Shown here one piece after another: positions 62,353-64,000 of a stretch of 64,000 nt of DNA (positions are counted from its first letter, which is position 1; each line of letters begins with the position of its first letter). A model generated the notes under the pieces. That model was not told the origin of the DNA. It made no database searches and was given only the letters and a program-made list of their open reading frames with translations. The stretch comes from Candidatus Villigracilis proximus (GTDB taxonomy: Bacteria; Chloroflexota; Anaerolineae; Anaerolineales; Villigracilaceae): assembly GCA_016715195.1 (NCBI GenBank), contig JADKBB010000001.1, forward strand, positions 1 to 64,000. Reading direction: 5' to 3'. Made by a program: the position numbers and the translations under genes.

Positions 62353-63471
62353 TCAGCGCAGACTTTCCAACTTCAAAATATAGCTTGTATATTGAGATTC
62401 GCCTGGGCTGGGTTCTGAAAGACTCAAAAAATATAAATTGTCCGGTATGGTGGTCAAGGTCAATTTTTCTCCACAGGCAAGTAAAAACGTTTTTTCAAGC
62501 ACCTCGCGATTCCATACTTCCATTTGCAGTGCATTGTTTGAGCATATTACCTCTATCACAATCATCCTGCTGTCTGTTGAAAATTGAATCCAATCCTTTG
62601 TATCTCCACTGGGCGCGGAAACATCTCCTGTGATCTGTAAGACACGGGTATTTGCGGCTGAAAAGGATGTTATCGCCATTGGAGCCTGCATCGAATCCCC
62701 GTCTTCCATTGCTGAGAAGGTGGTTATTGGTGTTGAAAAAGCATCAGCTGGCAATTCCTCTGCCGGTTTCGTTTCACCGATAATTGGCAGAGAATCAAGG
62801 TTGCTTATTTGTAAAAATTCTGAGGCCGCCCAGCCAACTCCATTGGGAGCGGTTGAAAATTCAATTTGAATCCATGCGCCGCTGGAATCTTTTCCAGTGG
62901 CAAAAACAACATCGTTCGGACTCAAAATTCCAAGCGATTCAAATGTTGTAGCTGGACCACTGCGGACGTTTATTTTCTGGATGACAAGCCCGCTTCCTGC
63001 CGCCCTGGAACCTGCCACAGCCCCGATGACGGGGATCTCCGCTGCGGCATCCACTTGCACATACTCTGCGCGCACCCAGCCGTTTCCATTTGTCGATTCC
63101 TGGTAAACGATCTGATACCAGCTTCCGCTGGCATCCTTGCCGTTGACCTGAACACTCGTGAAAATACCGATCATCCCCAATGTCTCGCTTGCCGTGGATG
63201 GTTCTGCGCGGACGTTGATCTGTGTTGTCGTTGTCCCAGCGCTAGGCGCAATACCCGGGGCGCTAGTTTCACCAGACACAGCCTCGGTTGATAGCAGCGC
63301 AAGTGTTGGAGTTGAAACTGGCGTTGGTGTGAAAGGCAAAACCGCGGTTGCAAAATCAGGCGTTGCTGTTTGACCAGCAGGGTTTGCGCCACAGCCGGCA
63401 GACAGGATTATGATAAAAACAAGAAGTAGGATGCGAATATGATACACAACTCTATTGTATCTAAAAAGCAT
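62353..63471 (-). CDS. lipoprotein with two SH3b domains
   Basis: A 372-residue lipoprotein. The signal peptide ends in LSAGC (lipobox), followed by a Thr/Pro linker. Two bacterial SH3 domains follow: INVRAEPSTASETLGMIG ... GNGWVRAEYVQV, and INVRSGPATTFESLGIL ... GVGWAASEFLQI. The C-terminal beta domain (GDVSAPSGDTKDWIQFSTDSRMIVIEV) resembles the PPC-type domain of secreted peptidases. It probably binds cell-wall or surface material. The ATG at 63471 is favoured because the longer ORF adds only basic residues before the signal peptide. Confidence 0.85.
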   Translation of the reverse strand: MLFRYNRVVYHIRILLLVFIIILSAGCGANPAGQTATPDFATAVLPFTPTPVSTPTLALLSTEAVSGETSAPGIAPSAGTTTTQINVRAEPSTASETLGMIGIFTSVQVNGKDASGSWYQIVYQESTNGNGWVRAEYVQVDAAAEIPVIGAVAGSRAAGSGLVIQKINVRSGPATTFESLGILSPNDVVFATGKDSSGAWIQIEFSTAPNGVGWAASEFLQISNLDSLPIIGETKPAEELPADAFSTPITTFSAMEDGDSMQAPMAITSFSAANTRVLQITGDVSAPSGDTKDWIQFSTDSRMIVIEVICSNNALQMEVWNREVLEKTFLLACGEKLTLTTIPDNLYFLSLSEPSPGESQYTSYILKLESLR

Positions 63472-63618
63472 GTTCTTTGTGATGTGCGAGAAAAATAATA
63501 CACCTTTCTTTGTGCGGTGTATTATTTTATTTGAAATATAATTTTTTGTTCGCAGTCCATGTTGATTATGCAAGTTGTGGAATAAATAAAAAAACCGCCA
63601 GGAAGCGGTTTTTTTGTG

Positions 63619-63690
63619 TGCCCTCGCGCAGGCTCGAACTGCGATCCTCGGCTTCGGAGGCCAATACTCTATCCATTGAGCTACGAGGGC
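63619..63690 (-). tRNA. tRNA-Arg (anticodon CCG)
   Basis: The 72-base minus-strand sequence folds as a cloverleaf: acceptor stem GCCCTCG/CGAGGGC with discriminator A, D stem GCTC/GAGT, anticodon stem TTGGC/GCCGA with loop CTCCGAA (anticodon CCG), T stem CGCAG/CTGCG with loop TTCGAGC. CCA is not encoded. Confidence 0.95.
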
Positions 63691-63791
63691 GAATTAACAA
63701 ATTTTACCATAGGGGGTGTGTCTTCATCATAAAGATGAGAAAAGGCTGGTGAAACAGTCACCAGCCTTGCGTTAAGTGAGAAGCGTGGACT

Positions 63792-64000
63792 TTAATTCGC
63801 CTGTGGAGAAAGCCAAGCGAGTTCAGCGCGTAGTTTGTCTACTGCGGTCAGATTGCCGCCTTCGTCGCCGTGTTTTGCCAGTTGTTCTTTTTTGTGAGCC
63901 AGTTCACCGCAGACTTGATAGAAGCGGGCGGTGGACTTTCCGTGCAGGCCGGCTGTGGTCATGTTCCAGGGGGAAAGTGCTTTTTGATATTGCGGCGGCG
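63792..64000 (-). CDS. C-terminal end of an unrecognised protein, partial
   Basis: About 69 codons of open frame run in from the right edge and stop at 63794-63792 (TAA). The end reads LSPWNMTTAGLHGKSTARFY, then QVCGELAHKKEQLAKHGDEG and a tail of NLTAVDKLRAELAWLSPQAN. I do not recognise the family. The bulk of the gene is outside the window. Confidence 0.6.
   Translation of the reverse strand, partial: PPQYQKALSPWNMTTAGLHGKSTARFYQVCGELAHKKEQLAKHGDEGGNLTAVDKLRAELAWLSPQAN

Noticed and set aside
63619..63690. tRNA-Arg as a phage attachment site
   Set aside because: No integrase, direct repeat or phage gene flanks it.

Overview
The window looks like a chromosomal piece of an uncultured Chloroflexota bacterium, most likely Anaerolineae. 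This is inferred from gene content: an isopentenyl phosphate kinase, a Rex-type redox repressor with a Rex-like operator before gap, many lipoproteins and membrane proteins with Thr/Pro linkers, a membrane Ser/Thr kinase with a TPR tail, and roughly balanced GC. No 16S rRNA or other decisive marker is present. I see no prophage, insertion sequence or CRISPR array.

Layout. 1-6.7 kb: a degradation-type cluster (cytochrome P450 3' end, TetR regulator, acyl-CoA ligase, serine hydrolase, DMT transporter, broken pepD). 7-15.1 kb: glycolysis (gap, pgk, tpiA) interleaved with small membrane proteins, a GT-C-like glycosyltransferase and a Ser/Thr kinase. 15.1-23.4 kb: mixed metabolic genes, mostly on the minus strand, including a methyltransferase interrupted by two tandem UGA codons, twin DUF1801 proteins, an amidase and upp. 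23.4-27.4 kb: a TetR-led set of membrane and redox genes with a 21-G tract. 27.6-34.2 kb: an acetyl-CoA-synthetase-like ligase, secreted Cys-rich lipoproteins, a second amidase and a thioredoxin-like gene with an in-frame UGA. 34.2-38.6 kb: a long-form formate-THF ligase, isopentenyl phosphate kinase and a thioesterase. 38.9-47.2 kb: a minus-strand operon of four SPFH/band-7-like membrane proteins around a TPR-S24 (LexA-type) peptidase protein, ending in psuG. 47.2-52 kb: a PHP protein, a cold-shock protein, then a redox operon (ferredoxin, FAD oxidoreductase, di-heme membrane cytochrome b, 18-heme cytochrome c). 52.2-59.1 kb: an ATP-grasp ligase, then atpAGDC without the usual a, c, b and delta genes, followed by an MreB-like gene. 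59.2-64 kb: an MFS transporter, a methyltransferase, rex (with an in-frame UAA), an SH3-domain lipoprotein and tRNA-Arg(CCG).

Three results stand out. First, two genes read straight through UGA, and each has a small hairpin with a G-bearing loop at the distance expected of a bacterial SECIS. The first is a thioredoxin-like protein whose CxxC would be UxxC; the second is a class I methyltransferase with a UGA-UGA pair. This suggests the organism decodes selenocysteine. Second, the SPFH/TPR-S24 operon looks like an undescribed membrane-associated system with a self-cleaving regulator. Third, the ferredoxin/flavoprotein/cytochrome b/18-heme cytochrome set looks like an electron-export module.

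Caution: at least eight genes carry a single-base indel, many in homopolymers, that restores an obvious protein when corrected, and two conserved genes carry in-frame UAA. This pattern fits residual sequencing error or low-coverage consensus better than mass gene decay. Gene ends below are given after this reasoning, and each case is marked.
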